Source: Candidatus Sulfotelmatobacter sp.
Lineage (GTDB): Bacteria; Acidobacteriota; Terriglobia; Terriglobales; Acidobacteriaceae
DNA length: 8,926 bases
Direction: 5' to 3'
Assembly (NCBI GenBank): GCA_030045935.1
Contig: JASIEN010000594.1
Coordinates: 1 to 8,926 of the forward strand
Positions 5,376-8,926 of the stretch are shown one piece after another. Under the pieces are notes generated by a model, which saw only the letters and a list, made by a program, of their open reading frames with translations, searched no databases and was not told where the DNA came from. The translations under genes and the position numbers were made by a program. The number at the start of each line of letters is the position of its first letter. The stretch's first letter is position 1.

Positions 5376-5465
5376 ATGAGCCTGGAATCCATCATCATGC
5401 TGATCGTCAGCGCAGGAACGATGATTTACCTGTTCTACGCGCTGCTGCGTCCGGAGAAGTTCTGA
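5376..5465 (+). CDS. kdpF: KdpF, small stabilising subunit of the K+ ATPase
   Basis: This 29-aa peptide is one hydrophobic helix (SIIMLIVSAGTMIYLFYALL) ending RPEKF. The (Y/F)ALLRPEKF ending is typical of KdpF from many bacteria, and the length equals that of E. coli KdpF. In the known complex KdpF lies in the membrane next to KdpA and stabilises KdpFABC. A GGGAG-containing purine tract at 5362-5366 precedes the ATG. Its stop codon is only one base before the kdpA ATG, so the two are surely co-translated, and the GGAG within its own last codons serves as the kdpA ribosome site. Confidence 0.92.
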   Translation: MSLESIIMLIVSAGTMIYLFYALLRPEKF

Positions 5466-5466
5466 T

Positions 5467-7266
5467 ATGAGCGTCAATGGGTGGTTACAAATTCTGCTGT
5501 TTCTTGTGATCGTTTTCCTGATCACGAAGCCGATGGGGCTTTACATGGCGCGCGTCTTCGAACGCCAGAAGACCTTTTTGGATCCCGTGCTGCGGCCGAT
5601 TGAGCGCGTTCTTTATCGGGTCACGGGCGTGGACGAAAATCACGAGATGCGCTGGACGGAATATGCGGTTGCCATGCTTCTTTTCAGCGCTGCCGCGATG
5701 ATCGTTCTCTACCTGATGGAGCGCCTGCAGGCCTTCCTGCCGTTCAACCCGCAGAAGTTTGCCGGAGTCACGCCCACGCACCTTGCTTTCAACACGGCAG
5801 CTTCGTTCACCACCAACACCAACTGGCAAGCCTACTCGGGCGAGTCGACAATGAGCTACTTCACGCAAATGGCGGGATTGGCTTACCACAATTTCATTTC
5901 CGCAGCCACCGGCATTGCTCTGGCGGTCGCTTTCATTCGCGGCATCGCGCGGCGTCAGATGCAGACCATCGGCAATTTCTGGGTCGATCTGGTTCGCACT
6001 TGCTTGTGGGTGCTGTTGCCATTCTCCATCGTCGGCGCGTTGATTCTGGTTTCGCAAGGCGTGGTGCAAAACCTTCGTCCCTACGACAAAGCCGCGCTGG
6101 TTGAGCCCATGCAAGTGCAGAAAATCGGCCAGGATGGGAAACCGGTGGTTGGTCCCGACGGTAAGCCGCTAGTGGACACGGTAACCGAGCAATCCATTGC
6201 TCAGGGGCCCGTAGCATCGCAAGAAATCATTAAGGAATTCGGCACAAACGGGGGCGGCTTTTTCAACGCCAACAGCGCGCATCCCTTCGAAAATCCCACG
6301 CCACTAACGAATCTCATCGAACTGATCTGCATTTTCGCCATCGGCGCCGGCCTCACCTACACGCTGGGACACATGACCGGCTCGCAGCGCCATGGCTGGG
6401 CGGTTTGGGCCGCAATGGCGATTTTGTTCCTCTCCGGGGTCGTTGTCGCCTATTGGGCTGAGGCCCGCGGAAATCCCTTGCTGGCAAGCGCCGATCAGAG
6501 ACCCACCGCTTCACAACCCGGTGGAAATATGGAAGGTAAGGAAGTTCGCTTCGGTATTGCGGACAGTGCCCTTTTTGCCACCGTTACCACCGATGCAAGC
6601 TGCGGCGCGATCAATGGCCAGCACGACTCGTACACCCCGCTCGGCGGCATGATTCCGCTCGCCAACATCATGATGAGTGAAGTGATCTTCGGAGGCGTCG
6701 GCTCGGGACTTTACGGGATGTTGGTCGATGTAATCCTGGCAGTTTTTATTGCCGGGCTCATGGTTGGCCGTACGCCGGAATATCTCGGCAAAAAAATAGA
6801 GGCCTACGATGTGAAGATGGCGATGTTGTTTGTGCTCGTGTTTCCGCTCGTCATTCTTACGTTGACGGGAATTTCAATGGTGAAACCATTCGGCACGGCG
6901 GGCATTTCGAATCCGGGTCCGCACGGGTTCAGCCAGATTCTCTATGCATTCGTGTCGGGAGCTGGCAACAACGGCTCGGCTTTTGGAGGATTGACGGCGA
7001 ACACGCTGTGGTATGACACGGCCATCGGCTTCGACATGCTTCTGGGCCGCTTCTTCATGATCATTCCCATGCTGGCGATCGCGGGAAATCTGGCGCAAAA
7101 GAAATATGTTCCGCCGTCCTTGGGAACATTTCCGGTGACCACGCCGTTGTTCACCGTACTGCTGATCGGCGTGATTTTGATCGTGGGCGCGCTCACATTT
7201 TTCCCGGCCCTGAGCCTGGGCCCAATCCTTGAGCATTTGCTCATGGTTGCGGGCAAAACGTTCTGA
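5467..7266 (+). CDS. kdpA: KdpA, K+-binding channel-like subunit of KdpFABC
   Basis: This 599-aa polytopic inner-membrane protein has about ten hydrophobic segments. The four pore-loop motifs that build the K+ selectivity filter are all present: TTNTNWQ (115-121), GTNGGGFFNANSAHPFENPT (259-278), SCGAINGQHDSYTPLGG (378-394) and SGAGNNGSAFGG (497-508). It captures K+ from the periplasm and passes it through the inter-subunit tunnel to KdpB. It is longer than E. coli KdpA (557 aa). Part of the excess is a periplasmic-side insert at about 214-246 containing a short duplication, GQDGKPVV then GPDGKPLV. The GGAG at 5453-5456 inside kdpF is the likely ribosome site. kdpB begins nine bases after the stop. 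Confidence 0.97.
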   Translation: MSVNGWLQILLFLVIVFLITKPMGLYMARVFERQKTFLDPVLRPIERVLYRVTGVDENHEMRWTEYAVAMLLFSAAAMIVLYLMERLQAFLPFNPQKFAGVTPTHLAFNTAASFTTNTNWQAYSGESTMSYFTQMAGLAYHNFISAATGIALAVAFIRGIARRQMQTIGNFWVDLVRTCLWVLLPFSIVGALILVSQGVVQNLRPYDKAALVEPMQVQKIGQDGKPVVGPDGKPLVDTVTEQSIAQGPVASQEIIKEFGTNGGGFFNANSAHPFENPTPLTNLIELICIFAIGAGLTYTLGHMTGSQRHGWAVWAAMAILFLSGVVVAYWAEARGNPLLASADQRPTASQPGGNMEGKEVRFGIADSALFATVTTDASCGAINGQHDSYTPLGGMIPLANIMMSEVIFGGVGSGLYGMLVDVILAVFIAGLMVGRTPEYLGKKIEAYDVKMAMLFVLVFPLVILTLTGISMVKPFGTAGISNPGPHGFSQILYAFVSGAGNNGSAFGGLTANTLWYDTAIGFDMLLGRFFMIIPMLAIAGNLAQKKYVPPSLGTFPVTTPLFTVLLIGVILIVGALTFFPALSLGPILEHLLMVAGKTF

Positions 7267-7275
7267 GGGATTTCT

Positions 7276-8926
7276 ATGGCAATGACGACTCAAACACCGC
7301 AAATCACACCCGTGGAAACGGTCCGCTTAGGCCATTCGCCAATGAAACCGAGAAAAAAGGCGATCTGGGAGTGGAAGATTGTCGGCCGCGCGATCTGGGA
7401 CTCCATCATGAAGCTGAATCCGCGCAAAATGATGGGAAATCCCGTCATGTTTGTCGTGGAAATCGGCAGCGTGATTACCACCGTCATGCTGTTCTACTCC
7501 CATGTGGATTTCAAGTTCAATCTGCAGATTACCTGCTGGCTTTGGTTCACCGTGCTGTTTGCCAATTTCGCTGAAGCCATGGCCGAAGGTCGCGGCAAAG
7601 CGCAGGCCGATGCTCTGCGCCGCGCTAAAGCGGAAACCATGGCCAACCGCCTGTTACCGGATGGAAAAACCGAGAGTATCGCCGGTTCGAAGCTACGCTG
7701 CGGTGATATGTGTCTGGTCGAAGCCGGCGAATTTGTGCCCGGAGATGGAGAGATTGTGGAGGGAGTCGCTTCAGTCGATGAGTCGGCAATTACGGGCGAA
7801 TCAGCGCCTGTGATCCGCGAAGCCGGCGGCGATCGCTCGGCAGTCACTGGCGGCACGCGCGTGCTTTCTGACTGGATCAAAATCAAAATCACTTCCAATC
7901 CCGGCGAGACCTTTCTTGATCGCATGATCGCGCTGGTAGAAGGAGCAGAGAGACAGAAAACTCCAAACGAGATTGCGCTGAACATTTTGCTGGCGGGCTT
8001 AACCATTATCTTTCTGCTGGCGGTGGTCACGCTTCAGCCTTTCGCAATTTACTCCGGTTCGCCGCAGACCGTGTTCGTGCTGGTTTCTCTGCTTGTCTGT
8101 CTGATTCCTACGACAATTGGCGGACTTCTCTCAGCCATCGGCATTGCTGGCATGGACCGCCTGGTACAACACAATGTTTTAGCGATGTCAGGCCGCGCAG
8201 TCGAGGCCGCAGGCGATGTAAACACTCTGCTGCTCGATAAGACCGGCACAATCACTCTCGGCAACCGCCAGGCCACCGAATTCTTTACCGCGCCGGGCGT
8301 CACCGAGGCCACACTCGCCGACGCCGCACAACTTTCATCGCTTGCCGATGAAACTCCCGAGGGCCGCTCGATTGTTGTCCTCGCGAAAGAAAAATACGGC
8401 CTGCGCGGCCGTGAGGTCGGGACACACGATGCCGAGTTCATTCCCTTCAGCGCCATGACGCGCATGTCAGGCGTGAACCTCGATGGCCGCCAGATCCGCA
8501 AAGGCGCGGCCGACGCCGTCGCAAAATATCTCGAGCAGCAGGGAAGCTCGCTGCCGAAAGAAGTGCGCGAGACCGTTGATGCAATTTCCCGTTCGGGTGG
8601 AACGCCGCTCGTCGTGGCCGAAAACGGCAAGGCGCTGGGCGTAATTCAGCTCAAAGACATCGTCAAGGGCGGTATGAAGCAGCGCTTCGATCAGCTTCGC
8701 GCCATGGGTATCAAGACCGTGATGATCACGGGTGACAATCCGCTCACGGCCGCAGCGATTGCACGCGAAGCTGGAGTCGATGATTTTCTCGCTCAAGCCA
8801 CTCCGAAAGAAAAGATGGATCTGATCCGCAGAGAACAGGGGGAAGGGAAGTTGGTCGCCATGACCGGTGATGGAACCAACGATGCGCCCGCGCTGGCACA
8901 GGCTGACGTCGGCGTTGCCATGAATA
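7276..8926 (+). CDS. kdpB: KdpB, P-type ATPase subunit of KdpFABC (3' end missing)
   Basis: The window holds 550 codons of an expected 680-700. Hallmarks in order: an N-terminal helix region with LNPRKMMGNPVMFV; actuator-domain TGES at 173-176; membrane-segment IPTTIGGLLSAIGIAGMDRL with P278; the phosphorylation loop DKTGT with D321; the nucleotide-pocket KGA with K409; and TGDGTNDAPA at 530-539 with D532 and D536. Numbering runs a constant 14 ahead of E. coli KdpB (D307, S162, K395, D518), so there is no hidden indel in this part. S176 matches the E. coli serine whose phosphorylation switches the pump off. AGGG at 7266-7269 favours the ATG at 7276 over the one at 7282. The last membrane helices, with the residues that couple K+ transport, lie outside the window. 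kdpC is expected next. Confidence 0.97.
   Translation, partial: MAMTTQTPQITPVETVRLGHSPMKPRKKAIWEWKIVGRAIWDSIMKLNPRKMMGNPVMFVVEIGSVITTVMLFYSHVDFKFNLQITCWLWFTVLFANFAEAMAEGRGKAQADALRRAKAETMANRLLPDGKTESIAGSKLRCGDMCLVEAGEFVPGDGEIVEGVASVDESAITGESAPVIREAGGDRSAVTGGTRVLSDWIKIKITSNPGETFLDRMIALVEGAERQKTPNEIALNILLAGLTIIFLLAVVTLQPFAIYSGSPQTVFVLVSLLVCLIPTTIGGLLSAIGIAGMDRLVQHNVLAMSGRAVEAAGDVNTLLLDKTGTITLGNRQATEFFTAPGVTEATLADAAQLSSLADETPEGRSIVVLAKEKYGLRGREVGTHDAEFIPFSAMTRMSGVNLDGRQIRKGAADAVAKYLEQQGSSLPKEVRETVDAISRSGGTPLVVAENGKALGVIQLKDIVKGGMKQRFDQLRAMGIKTVMITGDNPLTAAAIAREAGVDDFLAQATPKEKMDLIRREQGEGKLVAMTGDGTNDAPALAQADVGVAMN

Overview
The window is a potassium-uptake (Kdp) locus, most likely from an acidobacterium or a close Gram-negative relative. 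That assignment is inference. It rests on an outer-membrane barrel of the OmpL-like porin-2 (BBP2) type, a KdpD split into a stand-alone soluble sensor and a separate DUF4118 kinase, and short intergenic inverted repeats built from GTTTCAAG-like words. No rRNA or other phylogenetic marker is present.

Layout. Positions 1-160 (minus strand) hold the 5' end of a membrane protein that aligns by eye with the DUF4118 membrane block of KdpD. A divergent intergenic gap (161-320) carries an 18-bp perfect inverted repeat. A short, cytoplasmic KdpD (321-1436) and the response regulator KdpE (1455-2150) form a two-gene plus-strand unit. Positions 2151-3322 look mostly non-coding at first, but contain a 64-codon two-helix membrane protein gene broken (or recoded) at a T6 run, an 83-aa orphan gene, a large GTTTCAAG-type inverted repeat, and two arrays of direct repeats with an exact 11-bp period, the usual signature of OmpR/PhoB-family binding. 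The second array precedes a tight plus-strand unit: outer-membrane porin (3323-5194), a 28-aa membrane peptide (5263-5349), kdpF (5376-5465), kdpA (5467-7266) and kdpB (7276 to the window end, incomplete). kdpC would be expected just beyond the right edge.

How it works together. KdpFABC is the ATP-driven high-affinity K+ importer: KdpA binds and filters K+, KdpB is the P-type ATPase, and KdpF is a small stabilising helix. The porin in the same unit plausibly lets K+ through the outer membrane. Signalling appears to be divided between the soluble KdpD/Usp protein and the divergent DUF4118 protein, with KdpE acting on the 11-bp arrays. The biochemistry of KdpA and KdpB is well supported by motifs; the porin's substrate, the kinase-sensor partnership and the arrays' regulator are inferences.
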